A DNA stretch of 64,000 bases from Anoplopoma fimbria (GCF_027596085.1 NC_072454.1:26250323-26314322); one strand, 5' to 3'. Positions 1 to 10,519 are shown, numbered from the stretch's first letter. Notes: generated from the letters alone by a model not told the origin. Numbers and translations: made by a program.

Positions 1-201
1 TGATGAAGAAAAAGGTGGGGTACTTACTTGAAAAAAGATAGATGGTTTATTCTCTGTCAGTTCTGACGGGGAAAGGGGAGTTTTTCAAAGGTATGACTGG
101 GGAACGATGCTAAGTCTCTTATTTAAATGCAGAGTAGATCGATAAGAGTAGCTTCATTTAATGTTAGTGGGGTACTCAATCCGGTGAAGAGAGGGAAGAT
201 T
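1..201 (+). mobile_element. 5' part of L1/Tx1-type LINE: start of ORF2 endonuclease, truncated
   Basis: In frame from about position 142 the plus strand reads IRVASFNVSGVLNPVKRGK, the typical start of an L1-type ORF2 apurinic endonuclease (pattern SxNVNGLxNPxKR). The frame is lost at about 201, where a SINE begins. The rest of the endonuclease is missing, and reverse-transcriptase sequence resumes only after the SINE. DNA upstream of 142 would be the inter-ORF region or end of ORF1, but nothing there is diagnostic. The assignment is by recalled family pattern and has not been searched. The copy is dead. Confidence 0.6.
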
Positions 202-378
202 GAGGTTCATTGATGACTCTAAATTGCCCGTAGGTGTGGATGTGAGTGTGAATGGTTGTCTGTCTCTTTATGTCAGCCCTGTGACAGACTGGAGACCTGT
301 CCAGGTGAACCCTGCCTTCACCCATTGACAGCTGGGATCGGCTCCAGCACCCCACGACGCTTAACAGGATAAGCTGTA
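202..378 (+). repeat. 3' half of a tRNA-derived teleost SINE, inserted in the LINE
   Basis: The segment contains the conserved body and tail of a very common fish SINE: TGATGACTCTAAATTGCCCG, then a GTGTGAATGGTTGTCTGTC block, a GACAGACTGGAGACCTGTCC block, and the end AACAGGATAAGCTG. The tRNA-like head is absent, so the copy is 5' truncated. A near full-length copy lies in the opposite orientation at 25985-26290. LINE coding sequence is present on both sides, which places this SINE inside the LINE relic. Any long frame on the minus strand here is the SINE read backwards. Confidence 0.7.
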
Positions 379-1985
379 CGAGGAACAAGGCAAGGCTGCT
401 GTGCCTCACTTCTCCTCTTCACATTGTTCATAGAACCCTTGAGCCAATGGATTTGATAAAATTCAGATTTAAGGGAATAGATATGGTTGGGAGAGCAGAA
501 GTATTTGCTGATGATATATTGGCATATATATATATATACATATATATTGACATATTGGTATACCTACACAGTCACTCCCAAAATTGATGAGTCTACTAAA
601 GAGAATATGAGACACTTTCTGTATATAAGCTGAACATACAGAAAACTCAGGCGATCACATTTAATTATGACCCACCGAACGACATTAGAGTGAAATATAA
701 ATTGAATCAATTTGTCCAAAGACATATCCAAATTATTTGACCTACTTATGGTTGATTGAACGCAAAAACTAAGTCAGAAATATTAGAATGGAATGTCATT
801 CCTTTTTTTAATTTGCTCCAAATAATTCAGATAATAGATTTTAAAAATGGATCGCAAAAGGCCTCACTACTCATTATACATTTGTCCACAAGGGGGCATT
901 CCAGAGTTTCAAATCCCTACAAAAATTGCCTGGAAAAGAATGACTTTAAAAGTACCTCCAACTTCGACATAATTTCAACCAGAACCTGGATGTAGCTTCA
1001 GACACAGGGCAGAAAGATATCATGAAAATACTCTTTTCAATGTCATATCTTGTAATAAGATTATCTCCAAGATGTACAATGGCATTAGCCAGTCCAGGTC
1101 AGGGAATACACTGTATATAAAAGAAAAGTGGGAAAAGGAGGGCAATTTCAATATTTCATAGGAAAGCTGGAGAAATATATGTCAACCAGCTGAGCTATGT
1201 GACGAGAATTTGGCACATAGTTATTTTATAACGGCCTTGCAAAAACGACACCAGGGAAGTGGTAGTGGATGTTGGAGTCTATGTAGGATAAATAATGCCA
1301 ACCATTTCCATATCTTCTGGAATTGCCAGATTATTTTGCCTTATTGGCAAGAAATTCACAAACACATTAATAATGTATTTGGAGCTGACATTCCTTTCAG
1401 ATGTGATACAGTGTACATGGGCGGCATCTCATTTGAAGGTTGGAATATTAATGAAAAGAAATTGGTACAAATTCTTCTGGCAGCAAGCAAAAAGGCCGTC
1501 ACAAGGAATTGGCTAAAATCAGAGCACCCCACCAATGAATGGATAGAAATAATATATAAAATATAACTTATAATTTCCCTCAGGATCCAAAAAGATAATT
1601 TCTTTCAGATTTGGTCCAAGTGGACTGAGTACATTAAACCTATAAAATCAGACTTTAGCTGACTTCATAAAATAAAGGAGTTAGAATATAATGTGACCTA
1701 TATTATTTTATCGTATCATATAACTTGCTCTTTATTATTCATTTATTTTAATTTTCTTAACTTCATCGCCCCTTTGACCATTTATGACATCTAAGTGGAA
1801 AGCTCCGCATGTTCAATTGTAAATATTTAAACGTTGTATAATGTTGTCTTGAAAAGATTCTGGAAGAGCTCACCTGTAGAACTTTAAATGTTCTGTTTAA
1901 ACCTGAACAATGATCTGTGAGCAATACTGAAAATGTGTAAATTGATCACTGTAAAATGACTGTTTTTCCAAAAGAAAAAAGATAA
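379..1985 (+). mobile_element. L1/Tx1-type LINE ORF2, RT core to C-terminus, frameshifted
   Basis: Right after the SINE the plus strand encodes TRQGCCASLLLFTLFIEPLS, matching RT motif B (RQGCPLSPLLF...). After a frameshift comes KGIDMVGRAEVFADDILAY, with the catalytic FADD at 504-515. Around 590-690, past a small frameshift, it reads SLPKLMSLLK, then KLNIQKTQAITFNYDPPNDI, typical of the L1 thumb region. The C-terminal part is an open frame at 1210-1566 with the Cys/His knuckle (C, C, then NHFHIFWNC), followed by WQEIHKHINN and a tail near ASKKAVTRNWLKSEHPTNEW. The 3' UTR fades out in A-rich DNA near 1970-1990. Stops and frameshifts show that it is inactive. Confidence 0.75.
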
Positions 1986-2044
1986 AAAAGATGATGTGGT
2001 AGAGTACTCCTCCTGCTAGTCTGAAAACATAACCACTTTAACAA

Positions 2045-2412
2045 CTATGTTTGCCCATTAAGCTCAAGCATTTCTGACCTTGAATCTGGCAAAATGTGAT
2101 TTCAGGGAGGATGTTGTTACCGATCTGGGGAAGCCGGTTGGCCATGGGCAAGTGCGCCCTGTGACTGTAAAAGGTGGATGCTATTCTGCCCTACTCTGTA
2201 ACCACCACTAGAAGTCAACCTTTTGTGTGAACTTATGACTGTCAAAATGCCTTTGAATGTGCCAAGTCTCTTCTCTGTAGTGCTCCTGTATTGGCTGCCT
2301 CTGACTTCACCAAGCTCTTTAAGATCGAGGTGGAGGCAAGTGCTACTGGAGCTGGAGCAGTGCTGCCTCAGGATGGAGCAGATGACATCAGCCACCCGGT
2401 CACCTACTACTC
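2045..2412 (+). mobile_element. Ty3/Gypsy retrotransposon pol fragment (end of RT, start of RNase H)
   Basis: The plus strand at about 2060-2150 encodes AFLTLNLAKCDF and then DLGKPVGHGQVRPVTVK, the usual end of a Gypsy RT domain. From about 2262 it encodes KSLLCSAPVLAASDFTKLFK and EVEASATGAGAVLPQ, the start of Gypsy RNase H with its first catalytic acid region (here E where D is usual). HPVTYY follows. Between the two blocks, DNA that would encode the connection (the FLGMAGYYRRF-like part) is deleted and the frame is broken. There are no LTRs, integrase or gag. The fragment stops at 2412-2418, exactly where a TTAA-type element begins. Family call is high; clade not assigned. Confidence 0.75.
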
Positions 2413-2418
2413 AGTGAA

Positions 2419-2935
2419 AGTGGCCCTATTATGCTTTTCCACTTTTCCCCTCTCCTTTAGTGTGTTATATATATATTTTTTTTTTACATGTAAAAGTTCC
2501 GTAGAGTGTAAAACCTGAAGTCCAGCCTAAAAGGAGTCACCCTCCCCCTCAGAAACACTGCTCCTGAGCTGCCTGAAACGGCTCGAATGAATTCTCTCCT
2601 TCACTTCCGTAACTTTATGAGGTCATAATGTTAGGGAAGTAATTTGCATAAACCTCCGGCTAGTTTGGCCAGCCCTCAAACAAAGCTACAGAGAGACGGA
2701 GCTGGAGAAGGAAGAGTTTGTTTAGCTGGTGTCATGTCGATAAGACTGTGTTCTGCTCTGAAAAAGGAAATGTTCTTTGTATGAACCCCCAAAGGAAGAT
2801 GAATTTTTTAATGTATTTTACTGAGGACAACTTTCAAAACTGGACACAGTTCACGGCTGGATTTTCGAAACGCTTACTGCTGAAAGATGACGGCTGTTCA
2901 GGATCACAACCTGTAAGTAGATTTATTATTTGTGG
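2419..2935 (+). mobile_element. 5' part of TTAA-type inverted-repeat DNA element, long version with a possible THAP-like exon
   Basis: It starts with AGTGGCCCTATTATGC, the terminal inverted repeat also found at 20878 and 30103. It then shares about 270 bp with those copies (CTTTAGTGTGTTATATAT, ACATGTAAAAG, CCCTCCCCCTCAGAAACACT, TTTATGAGGTCATA, CCGGCTAGTTTGGCC). Unlike them, it continues after about 2690 into an open frame (2718-2912) and a GTAAGT splice-donor-like site. The right terminal repeat is not found, so the copy is truncated or interrupted. The four bases before it are TGAA, not TTAA. The superfamily is not proven; TTAA flanks on the other copies would fit piggyBac-type insertion. 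Confidence 0.6.
2718..2912 (+). pseudogene. possible THAP-like zinc-finger exon inside the TTAA element
   Basis: This is a single open frame of about 65 codons with no usable ATG at its start, ending at a strong donor (CAACCT then GTAAGTAG at 2913). It encodes two Cys-containing stretches (CHVDKTVFC, then C about 11 residues later) and FTEDNFQNWTQF followed by TAGFSKRLLLKDD. That last part resembles the C-terminal half of THAP domains (FxxxxFENxxQFxAGFxKRLxLKxGAVPT). The AVPT motif that closes a THAP domain is missing, replaced by GCSGSQP, which suggests a small deletion. THAP domains are known DNA-binding modules of some transposases and of host genes derived from them. Assignment is by pattern only; it could also be an unrelated open stretch. 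Confidence 0.35.
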
Positions 2936-3074
2936 ATGATTAATGTTTAACACAACAAAGGTAGCTAACGTTTCTAGCTGGGGTTCAAATGTTAACACAG
3001 TGCTCAGCTGTAGCCTTGGCTGTTTTTTTTCTTTCGTGTTTGGCATATGACAGAATACATTCATCAACATCTGA

Positions 3075-3490
3075 AAGAATTGTGTGGGGATTGGACTTTG
3101 GGACGATCACCGCCCATGGCCGAGCAACCAGCCAGACCTGCCGGACCAAACGGCACCAAACTGCCCCGAGGAGGAGAGGGAAGAGAGCCGAAATGGTTGC
3201 TAAGCTAACTCAGCTAAGACCCCTGATCAAGTTGCACTTGACGGATGGACAGCAGGACAGAGAGCAGGACTCTGTGTTTACATCATGATGCTTGGTGCTC
3301 AAACATCAATGTCAGTAAAACTGATGGACATTGTTTTCCTCATTTTGAGTTTGAGTTTGCATTCCTTATGATGCAAATTCAAAAAATGCACTACAGGAAT
3401 GTACTACTGGTTCTGTTCTGTTTTGTTTGTCATGTGTTTGTTGTGCATCCCTGTGTTTCATAATGACAATAAATGATGAATCCTTTAATC
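3075..3490 (+). repeat. LINE-derived repeat with 3' UTR and AATAA tail, copy 1
   Basis: The segment is shared with 56693-57085: GGACAGCAGGACAGAGAGCA-type sequence, TTTACATCATGATGCTTGGT, CAAAAAATGCACTACAG, and the end TTGTGCATCCCTGTG with ATAATGACAATAAA. Such an ending (GTGCATCC...AATGACAATAAA followed by short repeats) is usual for the 3' ends of fish L2/CR1-like LINEs. Here the 5' part includes about 130 bp of GC-rich DNA (from ~3095) not present in the second copy. No long coding frame is convincing. Confidence 0.5.
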
Positions 3491-3536
3491 CTTTTGCACG
3501 TGCACACGGCTAACAAAATGGGGAATTTACTAATGA

Positions 3537-3895
3537 AAAACTGCTCCATACCGCTACTAGAGGTAAAAAACAAACATTCATGAGATACTTTCGAAAGGTG
3601 AAAGTTAAGAGATAGGGGTCATTTCGATTGTCTCTCGAGGGCTTTCAACATGGTGGCGCCTGAGCCAACGGCCCTAACAGTACAAACTGCGGACAAACGT
3701 GATGACAGAGCTAACAGAGTTTCCTGATGGAGATCTGGAGGTTGGGAGCTACGCTTCCACGACGACGCTGTCGATTGGTACGGCGTTATAAGCTGTAACT
3801 GTCGTATGAGAGCAGTGCAGGCACGATTACATGCACTAAAAGTTACGAGGCCAGCTAGCCTTCTATTTGACGGAGAAAGTATGGAACGAACAAAA
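3537..3895. repeat. dispersed repeat fragment (GCTCCATA...CTACTAGAGG family), copy 1
   Basis: It contains CTGCTCCATACCGCTACTAG, then a CATGGTGGCGCC block, then GACGACGCTGTC, TATAAGCTGTAACTG and ACATGCACTAAAAG. The second half recurs at 49838-50065 and the first 40 bp recur at 41625-41665. The arrangement identifies it as an interspersed repeat; no coding capacity is seen and I cannot name the family. The next 1.2 kb (3900-5130) holds AT-rich DNA with an ATAATATAATAT stretch near 4583-4610 and no supported feature. Confidence 0.5.
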
Positions 3896-5129
3896 CACTA
3901 ACAAAAAATTAAAGTAACCATCTCCTAAACTATGCAAATACACAAAACAGCTGCTCAAGTTGAGGAACAAATACAATTTACTACTTGCACGCACTTTACA
4001 CTTTTGAATTTAGTGAATTTTGGTGGTTTTGACGGTGGCAGTTATTAATGCTCCTGCAACATGAAAGTGGAATGCAGTGACACACATCATGATATGTCAG
4101 CCATCTCACAAATGTAATCCGACTCTTGCTCTGACCCGCTCTGCCCCTGGGAAGGAGACTACCCATGTCCCTGCACTTAGAACTCAAGAAACTGATCTGA
4201 ACGACTCCCATCTCTCAACTACAGACTTCTTTGAAGTCTTTGTTTACATGATGCACCGCTAGTTTTATGAGAGCAAAGTGGCAGCAGAGATAGGTGGAAG
4301 TTAAACATCTCTCTTAATAGTTTAAAATGCCACAACTAAAGGGAGTCATTATTTTTTTTTTAAAAGCACAATTCATATAGAGCAAAAAAAACTCTGGCAC
4401 TGTCTCCAACATGTAAAACTGCTTATCTCACGGAGACACTGTGCTACAGGCGTGGCGGCTTCAAAAATAACTGGGCGAGTCAGTTCGGGCAAAACCAGGC
4501 GGTGCGACAGCAGAATTGGGATGTGTGACCGATCATATGGGAGTACTCGCTAACTGTAGACTACATGAAACTATCACAACATATTATAATAATATAATAT
4601 AATATATAATTCCCCCTCACCTCTCACATACTCCGAAGCTCTCTCACAGTCCATCAGACAACTAGCTAGCTAACCCAACCACATCTACCAGCATCAAAAC
4701 AGGAAGGCAGTGGTACAGTAGTAAAGCCCGCCTCTTGCTTAAAGTGATTGGCTGCCTGTACCAAGTGAAACACTGACGAGCAGTGTGATTCAGTACATGG
4801 CGATGAAAAGTTTAGAATATTTAAAGTTATGTGTCTCTAAAGAACGCTAGTTTTTATCTATACAGATGCAGATAAAGATCAGGCTACACTTAACATTTTG
4901 GTATTATTATGACTATACTGGCTGGGTAGGATTGTGATCCACACATTTCCAAAAACTCCAGAGCAGTGAAGTCCAAAGTAAAATCTGTCAAAATGCCATC
5001 ACTTTATTTACCTTGATGAAACTGTTATATTTTATAAAGGAAGTGGATTTAATAAAGAAAGACTGACTCATTTAATAAACTGAATCACTTTATTCAAACT
5101 GATGATTTTGGTTCACTGATATTTTTTTT

Positions 5130-5485
5130 TTGTCCATCAGGGATGATAGCTTAACCATCCAGTGGACACCCCAGGACACAGCTGGCCTTCCTGACAAGTT
5201 TGTTAAGTCTCTTCCTGTCGGCAGTCGAGATGCTGCTGCTCCAGCAGACCACTCCATGGAAGTCGAAAAAGGTCCTCAGAAGGGCTCCCTGCCTTCCAAA
5301 GGACCGCAGTTTCTTCAACAGATAGAGTCTGCTCTGACCCTTTTTGTAAACTGCATATGTGTGATCAGACCAGTCCAGTTTATTGTTCAAGTGAACACCC
5401 AGGTAATTATAAGATTTCACAATCTCAATGTCCGTTCCCTGGATGTTCACTGGTACCAGAGCATCACATGACTGGAACACAATAT
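5130..5485 (-). mobile_element. L2/CR1-type LINE fragment, RT thumb region, antisense
   Basis: The minus strand encodes a 109-codon open frame. It begins with PVNIQGTDIEIVKSYNYLGV, continues with HLNNKLDWSDHT and GQSRLYLLKKLRSFG, and ends with STADRKRLNKLVRKASCVLG. These are the standard post-catalytic motifs of L2/CR1-group LINE reverse transcriptases (KYLGVHLxxxLxWS, RLYxLRRLRSF, DRxRLxxLVrkAxxVLG). The catalytic YADD motif, the endonuclease and the 3' UTR are absent. An internal deletion after LLRTFF has removed part of the usual FYxSVVxSxIxYxVVCWG block. Both ends are abrupt. Confidence 0.7.
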
Positions 5486-8400
5486 GTACTGATTTTTTAG
5501 ACTTATAAACCTACAGGATAGTAGTTTCATAGTTTCCTAGAAAGATGAAAAGGTGGGGACACAATAAAGTCAGTTGGTGTATTTTCTGGAGTCCGATTTG
5601 TCATATTGTCCTTTTAGATTTCTTTGATTAATGCTGTATAATTTGTGGATCTTTTCGTGTCCTTTGTTTATTATAATCTCTGTATGCACAGTAGCGTGTA
5701 TTGATTTTACCTGTAATGATAAATGCTACATAAATACAAATGCTTTGCCTTTTGTTTGATGTTCGTTGTCAGCTTTTTACTGCAAACTGTAGAGACTGCA
5801 GATAACAGCAAGCCCTTTGGCTGATCTGGTACATATACGTCCCATTGATCATAATTAATGTGTGTCTCCCAGAAAAATAAAGCAAAATAAATGTATCAAG
5901 AATATCTTTTCTAAGGCAAGGCAAATTTTATATTTTAGTATCCATACGCACAGAGGTTTCAATGGCTTTTCAGTCATTTTAATGTCAGAAAAGGAATCCT
6001 ACCTACGCAAGAAGTTATACAAATACATCACAAAATCAATCAGGATTTGTCACTCATAAATCCAGAACTGCAGTCGTCTTCTCTCTGTGAGGCCTGAGTC
6101 AAGTTAACCTAGACCTACAGCTTGACCTGCACGTTGAGCACGGTGAGCTTCGCCTCTGTGCATTGTTCCATGACGGCACATAAGTTGTTTTCATGATTAC
6201 ATTCTGGTGCCGCATGAAAGTGACAACTACAACTAATGACAAGGATATCATAGGATCTTCTTAGCGTCTCACTGTCTTTGCAGCAAAGACAAGAGTTAGC
6301 CAGTCTGCTCTCTTCATTAAGCTTCCACTGTGCAGCTGTTTAAATCTTTACTGTGCTGTTAATCCCGACCATGTTCACAAGTTGTAACATGTTCATCATG
6401 TGTATTTGTTCTGTGCTTTAACTCACACCTTCAGTTCCACTTGCAAATTATGTAGCACACATTTCACTGGATCTAAAGTACACCAGGGTCCAGTTCAAAG
6501 TGAACAGGTTATAGTGCAGATCGCTGTGTCGGAGAAGATATGATCAACAGCAGCTGGTCTCTGGTCTGCGCTGTGAGACTGTGATCAACTTTTAAAGACC
6601 ACTCTGTGAATAGACCTCCTGACAAATGCAGTATGTTTCCATATATATATCTGATTGATTCAAGGAGGGCTTTAGACTGTTCTCACTGCAGACATTTTGA
6701 CTAGCAAAACTAATTAATAATAGCTCCATACTATTTAGAGTTCCATTATGCATGCTGGCTCAGTATCTCAAAATAATGAGAAACTTTCTCAATATTTGTA
6801 TTTAATATCTCAAAATACTGTGCAAAAACCATCTCCAGAACGACTGGCAACCATAGAAGGGAGCAACATCCTCGCCACACACACCACCTGACAGGTAAAA
6901 TCAGACATGGAACAACCAGTTTCTCACTGATTCAACATACAAGCACTGCAAATGAAGAGCCAAATAATGAAATGAATATAATGCTAGCCTGTGATGAAAG
7001 AAGAAGTATGCTAGCTGCTTGTGTACGTCCCACAGCACCGAGACCAGGAGGGCCTATTTAATTGTGAACATTATCATATTTCAATAAAAACAAGGCCCCT
7101 TAGCTGTGATATAATCACACCACGTTGTCGGCTATCGCTTAAGTATAGCACCAATTGTTTAGTTGAATATTCCTGTTGACCTTCTCTATGGTCAGAGTGT
7201 GGTCACTGGGGTGCAACTATTTTTTCTGTGATGTTCATGGCAATGCTGTGATAATCCTCTTCAGTCACATGAATTGAAATCCAGCTCACAGGATGATGCT
7301 ATGGAGTTTCCACCCTGCTCCCTCAGTAGCTGTGTGGTGAGTCCAGGGGGATTGTTGTTTCCATTCCACACATTAAAAAAAATATGCTCTGTTCACACCA
7401 ACAACTTCCTGCACGGTGCAAATTCATTACTGGAGCAGACTTCAGAGCTGCTTGGAAAGGCAAACTGCCCGCCTGTCATGTAAAATGAATGAATGATGAG
7501 AGGTTTCCTCCTGTGAACAACACTCTCTGAGTGTCACAGATTATTGAATAAGAGCCTGATTTCCTGGCTGTCATGCAGCAACCGAAGTGTTGACAGCATG
7601 TTTCCTAAAGACATCTGATTTTCCACGACACTGAGTAATTAGTGATGATAGGCTAAACATAGTGCTGGCACGGCCCAATTTGATTTTATGAGCTGAGCCT
7701 CTATCCTGCCAGAATAGTGTTACATTCATTTTTTCACCAAAATCAAGAATTTAAAAAAGTAGCACATTTCCGCTGTGCTGTACAAGTGGATTTCCAAATG
7801 AGCAGTTTTACACACATTATAGCTGTTTTCAAGCTGTGTCTGTAGATGTAATACATTCATTTTACCACTGCAGCTGATTTAAACATAAAGCAACCTGTGA
7901 GTTACAATATAAAGCAGCTGTGCTATTTCGAAATACAATACTGTTACACTTTGCAGCCTGCATGATTCACCTGTCTTTAATACTCAAATATTGACATATC
8001 TCTGCTTTCTCAACCATGTGCTTCATATGAAAAGCCAGTTCATCAAACACCTCCCACCATCCTCAAAGTAGAGGCTCACAAGGAAGCAATGTTATAAGTT
8101 ATCTACCGACCTGCTGCTCCTTGGTACGTGAGGGCAAAATACACATGTGGACACACAGACACTATGACGGGGTGTTTTGTACCGGCTCCAACAATCTGAG
8201 TTGTGGCCAGAGCTGCAGCAGGTAAGATCCTGCAGCAGTCAAGCATCCATCTGGAAAATAAATCATGCTCATAAATCATAATGTGCAGCACTATGGGTAG
8301 GCAAAGCATTCTCACCACAGTAAATGTGTGTCTAAAGAAAAAAAAAGAAATAGAGAGAATTTACTGCTGCGACATTCAGAATTGCCCTCATACAAATACA

Positions 8401-8870
8401 GATGTTTGTTGAAGAGCCAGAGTTCCATGTTCCCAGCAGCAGTGAACAAGGAGGCAGCCTGTGAAAGCGTTTACCTGTGTTACCTAATTAAGGTACTGCT
8501 GTTCATGACATTGACATGTTCACTGGAAATCATGCAAATGAAAACAGAATTAAAGGATAATTCACATGTCCCTCACTGCTTGTTCAGTTTTAGTCATCAT
8601 ATTTCTATTTCTTGGTTGTTCCCACTGCACGATGTAGTGATGTATCTATAATGATGATGTTTATACATTTATATTTATACAGCATGGACATCTTTGAGAC
8701 AAGAATTATTTAACCCAGTTGCCAGAATAATGTTGCCATTGTACGTTTCTGAAAACAACAGGATATGTTTAAATCTCATTGTTTCTGAATCAATTACAAA
8801 TTAAATAAAACTTCAGTCAGGAACACTCACGTCATAGATTTTTTTGTTGTTGCAACAATGGAAATACAGT
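5486..8870. other. 3.4 kb without a supported gene
   Basis: The DNA is moderately AT-rich and has stop codons in all frames at usual spacing. There is a short TA run near 6640-6650 and A/T homopolymers. I see no transposase or RT motif and no tRNA-like promoter. One stretch, about 8100-8226, reads open on the plus strand up to a good splice donor (GCAGCAG then GTAAGA at 8222); it is discussed as a weak exon candidate in the findings. The rest looks like ordinary non-coding DNA. Confidence 0.6.
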
Positions 8871-9008
8871 TATACTCAGCTCTTAGAATGCTCCCTGGAT
8901 TACCCAAGCAGCTACTAAGCCAAAACAGGGAGCACCATGCATAGACCCCCAAAACAACGCCAAGTCAGGTATAACACCCATGCTAAGCATCAGCCGGAGT
9001 ATGAAAAT

Positions 9009-9228
9009 GTATGTGTAACAGCAAGCCTGCTGCAGACCTCAGTAAAAATGATCTTTAGCATAAGGGTTCAAGCATGCTCCCAAAAGAGATCATCCTACCT
9101 TTATGTGAACTACCTACTGTATGTGTAACAGCAAGCCTGCTGTGGACCTAAGCTATGAGGTGTTGCTTCTTCGGAGAGATGCAAGCATGCATCTCGAGAG
9201 GGGTCATACTACCAAAATCAGCAGTTAA
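9009..9228. repeat. 110-bp direct repeat, two units, in the 3' flank of the DIRS-like element
   Basis: A block beginning GTATGTGTAACAGCAAGCCT occurs at 9009 and again at 9119, exactly 110 bp apart. The units also share a downstream CAAGCATGC and a later GAGA..GGTCAT/GATCAT..CTACC segment, with many substitutions. DIRS elements are known to carry split or inverted terminal repeats, so this may be part of such an end, but I did not establish the inverted partner. Confidence 0.55.
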
Positions 9229-9318
9229 AACAAGCCAATCACTTTCGAATGCAGCATTTTTGTTTACTTGTTTATTTTTACATATTATCTTGCGTGGAGG
9301 TACTAATAGTAGTCTCCA

Positions 9319-9555
9319 AGGTAGTGCTCATAGCTTTCGAGTTGCAATTATCTCTGTAGCTCCTGGGCGAACATAACGTTCATAGGCCGCCGAGGACCAG
9401 CGACCAATCACTTTCAGAGTGGATGCTGGGACCGAAGCAGCTGTGGAGGTAGCTGCACCGATGCGGAATGAGTGAGAAGTGTATTTCTGCGTCCACATCG
9501 TTTGCAGAGGAGACGGAGTCGAGTTGTGAACAAGGACCCTGACATGGCTTTTCAT
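9319..9555 (-). pseudogene. tyrosine recombinase C-terminal catalytic domain of the DIRS-like element
   Basis: A 75-codon open frame includes TSHSFRIGAATSTAASVPAS, then LKVIGRWSSAAYERYVRPGA. The HSFR box supplies the His-x-x-Arg pair. GRW with SSAAYERYV supplies the Trp (in the second-His position) and the nucleophile Tyr of DIRS-type recombinases. Upstream on the same strand the frame is broken by stops near 9560-9650, and the first catalytic Arg region is not recognisable. The end at IIATRKL and a stop matches the short tails seen in this group. Such enzymes join a circular cDNA to the target; this copy cannot make a full enzyme. Confidence 0.7.
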
Positions 9556-10519
9556 TTGTCAGTCAGAAACAGGGGTTCTTCGTTGCAGGTACCGGGTCAT
9601 GGAGGATAGGTTAGTAAGATAACAGCAATCGGGACCATTCATAGTCATACATTTTTATCGTAGATTAACCAGTCCAAGACCCATGTAACGGGATGCAGAG
9701 TTCATATAGGACTGTAGCCTGCTGTCTAGTCTAGGTAAGTTTGGGGGAAAGCTGGGCAGTGCAGGCCTTGAGACGCAGCGTGGGGGCAGAGGACTCTGAA
9801 CACATAGTCGGCAATTATATTATCAAAGCCAGAAAGGAGCGACGCACAGAGTGGAATTCCCCATGACACAGACTCGGTCACCCGCTGAAAAATATATTAA
9901 TAACATGAATAGGAGAGCGACCTTTATTTAAGATGTTATAAGATGCCTGATTATCACAAAATCTTGCTCAAAATCTTGTTTCCTAGACCATAGGTTTCCC
10001 CAGAGAATGCATGCAACGACGATGGGATATATCTCTAAGAGTTCGGTAGATTGTAGATTTGAAGGAAGAGCGGTCAATTCTTTTGGCCAAGTGTCCGGGA
10101 ACCATTGATCGTTGTATATTCCCCCGAAACCAATAGAAGGAGTAAACATTTGAGAGCGACTGAAGTTTCAGCATTATTGTTTTTAAAAGAACGATATGCC
10201 GTTCAAATTATCACAAAGCGACGACCAAAACCTTAGATCAGATCTACATCCTTCATCAAAGGCAAAGATCGTGGAGTTTGAGAGGTCAAGTAATCTAGAT
10301 ATAAAAGATCTGCCTTGGGGAATAAATCTCATAGCAAAGTTGAGTTGGCCCAATAATAACAGCAATAATAACGGCGTATGACTTCCGTGTCCTGCATGAA
10401 CTAACGCAATGTTTCATGTTTCTTATCAGCTGAAGAAAGGCACAATGCCATGTGGTTTGTGTTCAAATAATAACGTAACAGCTTAACAAAACAACCATAA
10501 CAATACAGATTTTAATTGG

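Larger units (their letters stand above)
8890..10392 (-). mobile_element. DIRS-like tyrosine-recombinase retrotransposon, decayed, minus strand
   Basis: Reading the minus strand from 10392 down, the RT-RNase H part appears first: LLGQLNFAMRFIPQGRSFIS, then LLDLSNSTI and FDEGCRSDLRFWSSL. The RNase H core SIGFGGIYNDQWFPDTWPKE follows, then LLEIYPIVVACILWG. Further down comes DNIIADYVFRVLCPHA (end of RNase H). Last is the recombinase C-terminus (9328-9555). This order, RT-RNase H followed by tyrosine recombinase with no integrase, is the hallmark of DIRS/Ngaro elements. Stops and frameshifts are frequent, and much of the recombinase N-terminal half is missing. The 8890-9320 part is the probable 3' flank of the element and contains a 110-bp direct repeat. 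Confidence 0.75.

Noticed and set aside
176..409. 77-codon minus-strand frame with a hydrophobic start resembling a signal peptide
   Set aside because: It is the reverse strand of a common SINE and the start of LINE RT; the hydrophobic stretch comes from repeat sequence.
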